This document shows positions 1-6,999 of a stretch of 56,797 nucleotides of DNA, one piece after another (positions within the stretch are counted from its first letter, which is position 1; each line of letters opens with the position of its first letter). A program made the position numbers and the translations under genes. The stretch is from assembly GCA_034422075.1 (NCBI GenBank), contig DAOUJX010000021.1, positions 1-56,797 on the forward strand. Reading direction: 5' to 3'. The notes below the pieces were generated by a model that worked only from the letters and a program-made list of their open reading frames with translations, did no database searches and was not told where the DNA came from. Source of the DNA: S34-282 sp034422075 (GTDB lineage Bacteria; Chloroflexota; Dehalococcoidia; Lucifugimonadales; Australimonadaceae).

Positions 1-1
1 G

Positions 2-1762
2 CTGGAGGCACTGGCCAAGACGCTCGCAGCGGCGCAGGAGTTCGCCCTCGTCGTCCAGGGCTCATCGGGGTTGGCGATGACGGCGGAGGTCGTCGGCCTC
101 GGAATCGCAGTCGAACCGGGAAGCGCATGGTACGTGCCGGTAGGGCACGCGGAGGGCAAGCAGCTGCCGTTGGAGCAGGCGCTCGGCGCGCTGCTGCCGC
201 TGCTCGGCGACGCGGCCATCGCCAAGGTGGGACACAACCTCAACTACGGGCTGACGGTGCTTGCCAAGCATGGGCTGCGGCCAACGAGCGTCTCGGTCGG
301 ATTCGACACGATGGTCGCAGCGCAGCTGCTCGGCGACCGTGCGTTCCAGCTCAAGCAGGTCGCGCTCAACCGGCTCGGGCTCGACATCCCGTCCGTCGAG
401 GCGCTGACGGGGACGGGGCGCAAGCAGCGAGCGTTCGCTGACGTGGCCATCGGCGAAGCGGCGGCTTTCGCCGGCGGGCAGGCTGAGACAGTGGTGCGCC
501 TGCGCAAGGCCATGGCAGAGATGCTCGACGAGCGCAGCGCCGCCGTGATGCGCGAGCTGGAAATGCCGCTCGTGCCGGTGCTGGTGCAGATGCAGTTGCA
601 CGGCATCGCGCTCGACCTCGCCGTCATGGAGGAACTGGACGCGGAGATATCGCAGGCCGTGGCGGAGGCGGAGCGCGCGGTCTACGAAGACGTGGGCCAC
701 GAGTTCAACATCGGCTCGCCGCAGCAGTTGTCGGACGTGCTCTTCAAGGAGCTAAAGCTGCCGCCGGGCAAGCGCACGCAAACGGGCTACTCGACCGACG
801 CAGCGACGCTTGAGGGGCTCGTGGACGCGCATCCGGCCGCGCGCCGCATCCTCGAGTACCGCGAGCTATCCAAGCTGAAGTCGACCTACGTGGACACGTT
901 GCCGCAGCAGGTCAACCCCCAGACGCACCGCATCCACACGACCTACAACCAGGTGGGAGCGGCGACGGGAAGGCTCGCAAGCAACGACCCGAACCTCCAG
1001 AACATTCCCGTCCGCACCGAGTTGGGCAGGCGTGTGCGCGGGGCGTTCGTAGCGGAGGGAAGACCACAGTGGACGCTGCTCGCCGCCGACTACTCGCAGG
1101 TCGAGCTGCGCGTGCTGGCGCACCTGTCGCACGACAACGCGCTCATCCAGGCGTTCGCAGAGGGGCAGGACATCCACGCGTCGACGGCAGCGCTCGTCTA
1201 CAGCGTGCCGCTCGATGAGGTGACGAGCGACATGCGGCGCCTGGCCAAGGTGCTGAACTTCGGGGTCATCTACGGGCTGAGCCCCTTCGGCATCGCGCAG
1301 CAGACGGAGCTGACGGTAGAGGAGGGCGCGCAGTTCATCGAGACGTACCTTGGCGCGTACCCGCAGGTGCGCCACTACATCGACGAGACCGTGCATCGCG
1401 CGCGCACCGACAAGTACGTCGAGACGCTCCTCGGCCGCCGCCGCTACATCCCCGAAATCACGTCGTCCAACCGCAACATCCGCCAAGCGGCGGAGCGCAT
1501 CGCCATCAACATGCCCGTCCAAGGCACCGCAGCCGACATCATCAAGGCGGCGATGGTGGACGTGCAGAAGCGTCTCGAGGACGAGGGCATGGCGAGCAAG
1601 ATGTTGCTCCAGGTCCACGACGAGCTGGTCTTCGAAACGCCGCAGCACGAGCAGGACGCGCTCGTCGGCGTGCTCGAGGAGATCATGCCCCGCGAACTCC
1701 ACCTTGTCGTGCCGGTGGAGATCGAAATCAGAGCAGGCTACTCGTGGGGCGAGTTGAAGTAG
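2..1762 (+). CDS. polA: DNA polymerase I, 5'-truncated by window edge
   Basis: Fills gaps and replaces primers during repair and lagging-strand replication. The reading frame is open from base 2, so the gene starts upstream; 586 residues are visible, covering the exonuclease-like and polymerase domains. Polymerase motif A (DYSQVELR, near 1088), motif B (RRLAKVLNFGVIYG, near 1234-1275) and motif C (VHDELVF, near 1614-1634) are intact. The 3'-5' proofreading domain looks dead. Aligned by eye with the Klenow fragment, the Asp and Glu of Exo I are Val and Gln, the Asp of Exo II is Gly (KVGHNLNYG), and the Exo III Asp is missing. Inactive exonuclease domains are known in other bacterial PolA enzymes such as Taq. 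Any 5' nuclease domain lies outside the window. The gene ends in TAG at 1760-1762. Confidence 0.95.
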   Translation: MEALAKTLAAAQEFALVVQGSSGLAMTAEVVGLGIAVEPGSAWYVPVGHAEGKQLPLEQALGALLPLLGDAAIAKVGHNLNYGLTVLAKHGLRPTSVSVGFDTMVAAQLLGDRAFQLKQVALNRLGLDIPSVEALTGTGRKQRAFADVAIGEAAAFAGGQAETVVRLRKAMAEMLDERSAAVMRELEMPLVPVLVQMQLHGIALDLAVMEELDAEISQAVAEAERAVYEDVGHEFNIGSPQQLSDVLFKELKLPPGKRTQTGYSTDAATLEGLVDAHPAARRILEYRELSKLKSTYVDTLPQQVNPQTHRIHTTYNQVGAATGRLASNDPNLQNIPVRTELGRRVRGAFVAEGRPQWTLLAADYSQVELRVLAHLSHDNALIQAFAEGQDIHASTAALVYSVPLDEVTSDMRRLAKVLNFGVIYGLSPFGIAQQTELTVEEGAQFIETYLGAYPQVRHYIDETVHRARTDKYVETLLGRRRYIPEITSSNRNIRQAAERIAINMPVQGTAADIIKAAMVDVQKRLEDEGMASKMLLQVHDELVFETPQHEQDALVGVLEEIMPRELHLVVPVEIEIRAGYSWGELK

Positions 1763-2040
1763 GGCCTGTCCGGGGATCTTGCGCCAAGACCCTCACCCCC
1801 TAGCCATTCCTTCTTCATTCCGGCGAGGACGGGAATCCGGGCGCCTGAAGAACGCACGTCGCGCTACCCGCGGCTGTCGCTCTCGGGACGGCGGCTTGCG
1901 GCGCATGGCCGCCGGGTCTGCCGATGAGATTGCGTGGGCCCCGCCTCCGCAGGGGTGACGAGGGAAGCGGGTCCCTCACCCTGGTCCTCTCCCAACAAGC
2001 GCCGGCGAGGGGATAGGAGGTGGGCTGTGCAGAGGCTTGT
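1763..2040. repeat. Intergenic stretch with REP-like inverted repeats
   Basis: About 280 bases lie between two convergent genes and I see no coding frame here. Two palindromic patches stand out. At 1817-1836 ATTCC and GGAAT flank a short G/C-rich centre. At 1973-2023 a C/T-rich arm (CCCTCACCC..CCTCTCCC) faces a G/A-rich arm (GGGGATAGGAGGTGGG), giving a long imperfect hairpin. A second C/T-rich fragment with CCCTCACCCC lies near 1790. The motifs resemble short palindromic elements dispersed between genes in many bacteria. No second copy was noticed elsewhere in this window, so dispersal cannot be shown from here. The hairpins could also act as a bidirectional terminator. Confidence 0.4.
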
Positions 2041-2832
2041 CTAAGAGGAGCGCCCCGCGCTCAGCTCGGTGATGCGTTCCTCGAGGATGCGCACGGCGTC
2101 GAAGTCCTCTTCGAGCAACTTGTAGCAGCGCTCAATGAGCAGCCGCGACAGCATGTCGCCGTCGTCTGTCAGCTCTGCGGCAGCAGTGCGCAGGCGGCCT
2201 ACCCAGTAGTGGTCGGGCAGCAGCGTTTCGAGCGCAGCCATCGCCATCTCCGTCTCAGCGCGCAGTGCGGCATCATGCTGTTCGGCAGCGAATCGGAGCG
2301 TGCCGACGAGTTTGGACAGCTCCGCGAGCCTATCGCGGTCGCTCAGCAGCTCGAACAGGACCCGATGGACATCGGAAGAGGCGACGGCGTCTTGTTCACG
2401 GTCGGCCTCCGCGATGGCGACAGCCGGAGCGTTCTCCAAGTAGGCGTGGTATGCCTCGGCATACTCGCGGACGATGTCGCCAACGGTCCGCATGGCGGCT
2501 TCGGTGTTGGCCGGATCGATTTCGCCGCCGTTGAGCAGGTCGTCCTGGCGCAAACGCGCGAGCCGCTCGAGCGTACCTGCGCCCTCGATCTCCTCCGGCA
2601 TCGGCGGAGCGGCGAAGACGGCCAGCGTCTCGCCCTGCGCTCCTCCCATCATCCCCTCGAACTGGGCGGAGACCATCGGCGGGAGGTACTTGCTGATGTC
2701 GATGCGAACGGGGAGCGAGAGGACGTAGGTCGCGTACAGCGAGCCGCTCGCGGTGTCGCGGAAGTAGAGCAAGGCGTGGCCGCGCGGGCCATTCGGGTCG
2801 CCGATGTCGAACGTGAGCGCCACGCCCCCCAT
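2041..2832 (-). CDS. Unknown soluble protein, 263 aa
   Basis: I do not recognise a family. The N-terminal half (about residues 1-100) is beta-rich and mentions no catalytic motif. The C-terminal half is rich in Ala, Glu and Leu and looks helical. There is no signal peptide or membrane segment, so it is probably cytoplasmic. It converges on polA and is divergent from the antiporter operon. The ATG at 2832 lies inside a -10-like CATAAT (2836-2831 on the minus strand). If that promoter is used, transcription would begin near 2824 and the usable start would be the in-frame GTG at 2823, codon 4, giving a leaderless message. The coding frame itself is clear, since it has sustained protein-like composition across its length. 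Confidence 0.75.
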   Translation of the reverse strand: MGGVALTFDIGDPNGPRGHALLYFRDTASGSLYATYVLSLPVRIDISKYLPPMVSAQFEGMMGGAQGETLAVFAAPPMPEEIEGAGTLERLARLRQDDLLNGGEIDPANTEAAMRTVGDIVREYAEAYHAYLENAPAVAIAEADREQDAVASSDVHRVLFELLSDRDRLAELSKLVGTLRFAAEQHDAALRAETEMAMAALETLLPDHYWVGRLRTAAAELTDDGDMLSRLLIERCYKLLEEDFDAVRILEERITELSAGRSS

Positions 2833-2836
2833 TATG
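2831..2836 (-). promoter_or_regulatory. -10 box overlapping the start of the 2041-2832 gene
   Basis: CATAAT read on the minus strand overlaps the annotated ATG. A start site seven bases downstream falls at 2824, next to an in-frame GTG (2823-2821). No good -35 hexamer was seen. This would make the gene leaderless and three codons shorter. Confidence 0.35.
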
Positions 2837-2875
2837 GCACGCTCGCAACCGATTGAGCGTTAGGGGGTCGATAGC

Positions 2876-2881
2876 GATAAT
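2876..2881 (+). promoter_or_regulatory. -10 box for the antiporter operon
   Basis: GATAAT lies 60 bases before the mrpE ATG and predicts a start near 2888. The resulting leader carries a strong ribosome binding site (AGGAGGGG, 2897-2904) that is too far from the mrpE start to serve it. It is well placed for a small upstream frame at 2913. Confidence 0.4.
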
Positions 2882-2912
2882 GGCGCACACCTGCCCAGGA
2901 GGGGTATCGCCT

Positions 2913-2945
2913 TTGGAAAGGCAGCAGCGAGCGGACGGCGCATGA
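2913..2945 (+). CDS. Possible 10-residue leader peptide before mrpE
   Basis: A TTG at 2913 sits 8-10 bases after AGGAGGGG (2897-2904) and opens a ten-codon frame (residues LERQQRADGA in DNA terms). Its TGA (2943-2945) overlaps the mrpE ATG (2942-2944) as ATGA. This arrangement suggests translational coupling, because the only strong ribosome binding site in the leader serves this frame and not mrpE. A longer version could start at ATG 2880, but that codon lies upstream of the predicted transcription start. It may be chance; conservation of the frame in relatives would decide. Confidence 0.3.
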   Translation: MERQQRADGA

Positions 2946-3541
2946 GGCGGCACGACGATAGCGCGCGGGGCTGGCACCGTCCGGTGTTTCGCTGGTTGGC
3001 CTACAGCGTCCTGCTGGTCGGCCTGTGGGTAGCGCTATCAGGCAGGCTGAACGGCCTGTTCCTTACGGCGGGCATCATCTCGGCGGCGGTCGTGCTGTTC
3101 GTGACGGAAGCCATATTCCACCCGAGCGACCCCGTGGGATTCGAGCGCCCTCCCTCGCGGTTCGGTTGGCTGGCCGGAACGATATTCCGCCTGGTGATCT
3201 ACTTCCCCCTGCTCCTCTGGGAAATCGCCGTGGCGAACGTCCACGTGGTGCGGCTGGTGCTGAACCCGAGAATGCCCATCAGCCCCTCTCTCGTTGAGTT
3301 CGAATCACCGCTAGGGACGGAGGCGTCGAATGCGGTGCTGGCCAACTCCATCACGCTAACGCCGGGCACCGTGACGGTCGACATGTCGGCGCACCGCTTC
3401 AGCGTCCACTGCATTTCGGAAACGTCGAGGCAAGGCATCCAGGATGGAGCGCTGCTCAAGCGCGTTGCCCACCTGTTCGGCGAGACGGTCGAAGTACCGG
3501 AAGTGCGCGATGTCACCTCGGCGGAAGAGGTGGAGTGGTGA
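2942..3541 (+). CDS. mrpE: Mrp/Mbh antiporter subunit E (MbhA-like)
   Basis: First structural gene of a multisubunit cation/proton antiporter in the cytoplasmic membrane. The 199-residue protein has three hydrophobic segments in its first half (about residues 18-60 and 80-100) and a soluble C-terminal part, as in the MrpE/MnhE family (usually about 160-170 residues). The family-like stretch around VNPSL-type residues appears here as ISPSLVEFE, followed by LANSITLTPGTVTVD, which is typical of MrpE. Its ATG overlaps the stop of a possible leader peptide, and its TGA overlaps the GTG of mrpF. Subunit E helps assemble and stabilise the complex; it is not itself the ion channel. Confidence 0.9.
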   Translation: MRRHDDSARGWHRPVFRWLAYSVLLVGLWVALSGRLNGLFLTAGIISAAVVLFVTEAIFHPSDPVGFERPPSRFGWLAGTIFRLVIYFPLLLWEIAVANVHVVRLVLNPRMPISPSLVEFESPLGTEASNAVLANSITLTPGTVTVDMSAHRFSVHCISETSRQGIQDGALLKRVAHLFGETVEVPEVRDVTSAEEVEW

Positions 3542-3810
3542 GCGCAGTCTTCGTAGCAACCGCGTCGGCCATCCTCTTCCTCAGCGCGCTCAGCATGTGG
3601 CGCCTGGCGGTGGGCCAGACCATCTACGACCGGCTGCTGGCGGCGGGTGTGGTCGGGACCAACATCGTCGGGCTGTTGGTGGTCATCGGGTTCGTGTTCG
3701 AGCGCCCGGACATGTTCGTCGACCTGGCGCTGACCTACGCACTGCTGAACTTCATTGGGACGGTGGCTGCGGCGAAGTACCTTGCGCGGCATCCCGAGGG
3801 AGGCGCGTAG
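3538..3810 (+). CDS. mrpF: Mrp/Mbh antiporter subunit F (MbhB-like)
   Basis: Small membrane subunit of about 90 residues with three hydrophobic helices, matching MrpF/MnhF in length and pattern (RLAVGQTIYDRLLAAG, then IVGLLVVIGF). It starts with GTG at 3538, which overlaps the mrpE stop; an alternative GTG lies at 3535. It ends in TAG at 3808-3810 and shares its last base with the GTG of mrpG. The tight overlaps argue for coupled translation and equal subunit amounts. Confidence 0.88.
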   Translation: MSAVFVATASAILFLSALSMWRLAVGQTIYDRLLAAGVVGTNIVGLLVVIGFVFERPDMFVDLALTYALLNFIGTVAAAKYLARHPEGGA

Positions 3811-4121
3811 TGGCCATCGCGGGGACGGTGCTCATAGGCGCAGGCCTCTTCTTCATGGCGGTGACGGCCATCGGCCTCATTCGCTTGCCCGACTTCTATA
3901 CGCGGACGCACGCCGTGTCGAAGACGGACACTTTCGGAATCGGGTTGGTGCTCGTGGGGCTGGCGCTGCACGAGGGAGCGACGCTGGTCAGCCTGAAGAT
4001 GGTGCTCGGCCTGCTGTTCATCTTCATCGCCAACCCGGTGGCCGCGCACGTGCTCACGCGCTCGGCGCTGCAAGTCGGCATCATGCCGTGGACGCGCCGG
4101 AGCGGGTCGCGGGAGCAATAG
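3810..4121 (+). CDS. mrpG: Mrp/Mbh antiporter subunit G (MbhC-like)
   Basis: About 103 residues with three transmembrane helices. The stretch IGLIRLPDFYTRTHAVSKTDT is the MrpG/MnhG/PhaG signature (RLPD.Y.R.HA..K..T), so the call is firm. The start is a GTG at 3810 that overlaps the mrpF stop; the open frame continues far upstream in a non-coding shadow, and the overlap fixes the true start. It ends at 4121, three bases before the next ATG. Confidence 0.88.
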   Translation: MAIAGTVLIGAGLFFMAVTAIGLIRLPDFYTRTHAVSKTDTFGIGLVLVGLALHEGATLVSLKMVLGLLFIFIANPVAAHVLTRSALQVGIMPWTRRSGSREQ

Positions 4122-4123
4122 CG

Positions 4124-4369
4124 ATGGTCTGGCAACTGGAATTCGCGCTGTACGGGCTGCTTGTGCTGACGGCGGTCATCGCGCTGTGGGTGCGCGACCT
4201 GCTGGCCGCCGTCGCCTCGCTGACGGTGTACAGCTTTATTGCGGCGACGCTCATGGCGCTCATGGGTGCTGTCGACGTGGCGCTGACGGAGATCGCGCTG
4301 GGCGCAGGCGTGACGGGCGTGCTGCTCATCGGTGGCATCAGCCTGATGCGCCGGAGGTCGTCGGATTGA
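4124..4369 (+). CDS. MbhD-like antiporter subunit (DUF4040)
   Basis: An 81-residue protein with three hydrophobic helices. The core LTVYSFIAATLMALMGAVDVALTE followed by GAGVTGVLL matches the MbhD/DUF4040 domain. In classical Mrp systems this domain is fused into the C-terminal end of MrpA; here it is a separate gene, as in archaeal Mbh complexes. The Glu in VALTEIALG lies in a helix thought to line the ion path in this family. The TGA at 4367-4369 overlaps the TTG start of the next gene. Confidence 0.82.
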   Translation: MVWQLEFALYGLLVLTAVIALWVRDLLAAVASLTVYSFIAATLMALMGAVDVALTEIALGAGVTGVLLIGGISLMRRRSSD

Positions 4370-4653
4370 GGGCGCTAGGAATCCTGCTCGTCATCGCGAC
4401 CGCCGCGCTCTTCATCGCGGCATCGTGGGACTTGCCCGACCGCGGCGACCCCGACGCGCCGGCGAACGTCGGTGTCGGGCCGGAGTACATCGAGCGGACG
4501 GAGGAGGACATCGGCATCGAGAACGTCGTCTCCGCCGTCCTGGCCGACTACCGAGGCTATGACACGCTGGGTGAGACATTCGTCATCTTCACGGCGGGCG
4601 TCGCCGTGCTGTTCGTGCTGATACGGAGGGGGCGCGATGACCGACAGGCATGA
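4366..4653 (+). CDS. MbhE-like antiporter subunit
   Basis: A 95-residue protein with a TTG start overlapping the preceding stop (TTGA). It has an N-terminal helix, a polar middle, and a C-terminal helix. The segment IGIENVVSAVLADYRGYDTLGE is the hallmark of the C-terminal part of MrpA and of MbhE (N.V..VL.D.RG.DTLGE). As a free-standing gene it again copies the Mbh layout rather than the fused MrpA of Bacillus. Its stop (4651-4653) lies inside the mrpB gene, which begins at 4637. Confidence 0.82.
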   Translation: MRALGILLVIATAALFIAASWDLPDRGDPDAPANVGVGPEYIERTEEDIGIENVVSAVLADYRGYDTLGETFVIFTAGVAVLFVLIRRGRDDRQA

Positions 4654-5107
4654 CAGCGTCCTGCTCCACTTCGTCGTCAGGGCGGTCATGGTCCCCGCAA
4701 TCCTGCTGTTTGGCCTCTACGTCCTGGTGCACGGGGAGGCGTCGCCCGGCGGCGGATTCCAGGCTGGGGCGATACTCGCCGCCGGCCTCATCCTCTCGCG
4801 CCTGTCGCTCGGGGGCGACGAGGGGCGCAGCCTGTTCTCGCGTCCCCGCCTGGTCATGATCGCGGTGCTCGGCATGCTCCTGTACGCGGGAACGGGCGTT
4901 GCGGCGATGCTCTCCGGCGGCGACTACCTCGACTACGGAGCTATCGCCTTCGAGTGGATCGACCGCATATGGCCAGGTGACCTAGGGCGAAGGCAGATCG
5001 GCATATTCATCATCGAAGTGGGCGTGACGCTGGCCGTGTTCGGGACGCTCGCCTTGGCCGCCGACTACCTGACTGAGCCGCACGAGCCCGAAGAGACGGA
5101 GGGGTAG
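4637..5107 (+). CDS. mrpB: Mrp/Mbh antiporter subunit B (MbhF-like)
   Basis: A 156-residue MnhB-domain protein with four hydrophobic helices. The motif HGEASPGGGFQAGAI (about residues 35-49) is the strongly conserved PGGGFQ.G signature of MrpB. The ATG at 4637 overlaps the MbhE-like gene by 17 bases. It ends two bases before mrpC. It belongs to the ion-translocating part of the antiporter. Confidence 0.9.
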   Translation: MTDRHDSVLLHFVVRAVMVPAILLFGLYVLVHGEASPGGGFQAGAILAAGLILSRLSLGGDEGRSLFSRPRLVMIAVLGMLLYAGTGVAAMLSGGDYLDYGAIAFEWIDRIWPGDLGRRQIGIFIIEVGVTLAVFGTLALAADYLTEPHEPEETEG

Positions 5108-5109
5108 CG

Positions 5110-5481
5110 ATGGAGGATCTGGCGGCCCGCTTCCCCTACTTCATGATTGCCATCCTGCTCGCCGTAGGGGTGTGGGGAATGGTCGGCAAGCGCAGCCTGG
5201 TCAAGAAGCTCATCGGGCTGAACGTGCTGCAGTCGGCCATCATCCTGTTCTACATCAACGGCTCGATTCGCGAGGGGGGCACCGTGCCCATCCTGTTCCA
5301 CGGCGAGCACGGCTACGCCGAGGACTTCGTGAACCCGTTGCCGCACGTGCTGATGCTGACGGCCATCGTGGTCAGCGTTGCCGTCACCGCTGTCGCCCTC
5401 GCCTTCCTGACACGCATCCACCACGAGTTCGGGACGGTCGACGAGGCAGAGATCCTGAGCGAGACGGAGCAGCAGGCCTAG
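5110..5481 (+). CDS. mrpC: Mrp/Mbh antiporter subunit C (NuoK-like, MbhG-like)
   Basis: A 123-residue membrane subunit with three helices homologous to NuoK of complex I. The pattern KLIGLNVLQSAIILFYI (about residues 35-51) is typical of MrpC. The final helix (LMLTAIVVSVAVTAVALAFL) is followed by a charged tail. Family members transfer charge between antiporter modules. The ATG at 5110 lies two bases after the mrpB stop, and the next gene begins three bases after this one ends. Confidence 0.9.
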   Translation: MEDLAARFPYFMIAILLAVGVWGMVGKRSLVKKLIGLNVLQSAIILFYINGSIREGGTVPILFHGEHGYAEDFVNPLPHVLMLTAIVVSVAVTAVALAFLTRIHHEFGTVDEAEILSETEQQA

Positions 5482-5484
5482 CGC

Positions 5485-6999
5485 GTGGCAGCCCAACTAC
5501 CCGCCCTGATCCCCGTGCCCCTGCTGGTGCTGTCCATCATCGCGCCCGTGGTCGGCATGTGGCGGCAGGCGCTCGCCTTCTGGCTCGCCGTGGCGACCAT
5601 CGCCTTCAGCACCGCGATGTCGGGATGGGCGCTCGCCCACGTCATCGCCCACGGCCCGATGACCTACAAGCTCGGCGGTTGGGAGCCGCCCATCGGCATC
5701 GAGTACGTTCTCGACCACGTGGCGGCGTTCGTCTCGCTCATCGTCATGGGCGTGGCGCTCGCAGTGGTCGTCGCAACGCGGCGCATGGCCGAGCAGGAGA
5801 TGCGCGGGCGGCAGGGGTTGTACTACTCGCTGGTGCTGTTGCTGCTCGCTGGCCTGACGGGCATGGTCGTCACCGCCGACCTGTTCAACCTGTTCGTCTT
5901 CCTGGAGATATCGTCGCTAGCAGGATACGCGCTCGTGTTCCTCGGCGGACGCAAGGGGATGCTCGCCGGCTACCGCTACCTCATCCTGGGAACGCTCGGC
6001 GGCGCGTTCTACCTGCTGGGGGTGGCGTTCCTCTACTTCGCGACTGGCACGCTGAACATGGCGGACACGCTGGCGGTACTGTCGGCCTCTGGGGCGTCGA
6101 CGCCGGTCAGCGCGGGCGCCGTGTTCATCTTCATCGGGCTGGGGTTGAAGATGGCGCTGGTGCCGCTGCACCTGTGGCTGCCCGACGCGTACACATTCGC
6201 GCCATCGTCGGTGAACACCCTGATTGCGCCGATCATGACCAAGGTCGGGGCGTACGCGATGCTGCGCATGTTCCTGAGCGTCTTCCCCGACGGCTATCTG
6301 ATCGACGAGGTGCCCATCGGGCAGGCGCTCGTTGTGCTTGGGGCGGTTGGCGTCGTGTTTGGGGCAGCGGCAGCGTTCAGGCAGCCGGACATACGGCGGA
6401 TGCTCGCCTACTCCTCCGTGAGCCAGCTGGCCTTCATCGCCATTGGCATCGGATTGGCGACGCCGCTGGGGTTCGTCGCGGCGCTGCTGCACATCATGAA
6501 CCACGCCCTCATGAAGGGAACGCTGTTCCTCGCCGTCATGGCCGTGCGGTTGCAGACCGGCGTATCGGAAGTGCCCGCGCTGGCGGGGCTTGGCCGCCGC
6601 CTGCCCATCACGGCCGCCGCATTCACGGTCGGCGCGATCGCGATGGTGGGCGTGCCGCCGACGGCCGGCTTCTTCAGCAAGTGGTACCTGTCCATCGCCG
6701 CGGTGGAACAAGGCCTCTGGGTGATCCTGGCCGTCGTGCTGGTCAGCAGCCTGCTCTCTGCCGCGTACCTGTTCCGGGTGCTGGAGCGCGCCTACCTCGC
6801 GCAGCTGCCGGCCGCCGTGGAGGGCGCACACGACGGGCCGGAAGGGGAGGTGCGCCGAAGCAGCCTCCCGCTGTTCGGAGCGACCTGGGAGCCCAAGATG
6901 GACGTCCTGCTGCCCCTTGTCTTGCTGGCTGCAGCGACCATCGTGCTCGGAATCCTCAACGTGGCGGTGGTGCGACACGTACTGGAGCCGGGGACCTAA
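5485..6999 (+). CDS. mrpD: Mrp/Mbh antiporter subunit D (MbhH-like), first copy
   Basis: A 504-residue proton-conducting subunit of the NuoL/M/N family with about 14 hydrophobic helices. Expected functional residues are present: the Glu in LFNLFVFLEISSLAGY, a Lys in GLKMALVPLHLWLPDA, and the His and Lys of HIMNHALMKGTLFL. The start is GTG at 5485, three bases after mrpC; no clear ribosome binding site precedes it, so translation is probably coupled. The stop TAA overlaps the next ATG (TAATG). It is the eighth gene of the Mbh A-H order. Confidence 0.9.
   Translation: MAAQLPALIPVPLLVLSIIAPVVGMWRQALAFWLAVATIAFSTAMSGWALAHVIAHGPMTYKLGGWEPPIGIEYVLDHVAAFVSLIVMGVALAVVVATRRMAEQEMRGRQGLYYSLVLLLLAGLTGMVVTADLFNLFVFLEISSLAGYALVFLGGRKGMLAGYRYLILGTLGGAFYLLGVAFLYFATGTLNMADTLAVLSASGASTPVSAGAVFIFIGLGLKMALVPLHLWLPDAYTFAPSSVNTLIAPIMTKVGAYAMLRMFLSVFPDGYLIDEVPIGQALVVLGAVGVVFGAAAAFRQPDIRRMLAYSSVSQLAFIAIGIGLATPLGFVAALLHIMNHALMKGTLFLAVMAVRLQTGVSEVPALAGLGRRLPITAAAFTVGAIAMVGVPPTAGFFSKWYLSIAAVEQGLWVILAVVLVSSLLSAAYLFRVLERAYLAQLPAAVEGAHDGPEGEVRRSSLPLFGATWEPKMDVLLPLVLLAAATIVLGILNVAVVRHVLEPGT

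Noticed and set aside
866..1702. 278-codon frame on the minus strand of polA
   Set aside because: It lies fully inside polA and has His/Arg/Val/Asp-rich shadow composition without any domain. The plus-strand motifs prove the coding strand.
5172..6998. Long open frame of about 600 codons overlapping the first mrpD gene
   Set aside because: It is the out-of-frame upstream extension of the second antiporter gene. Its composition (Arg, Gly, Ala and Pro rich) is that of a high-G+C shadow, while the overlapping gene has a clear membrane-protein sequence. The true gene starts at ATG 6999.
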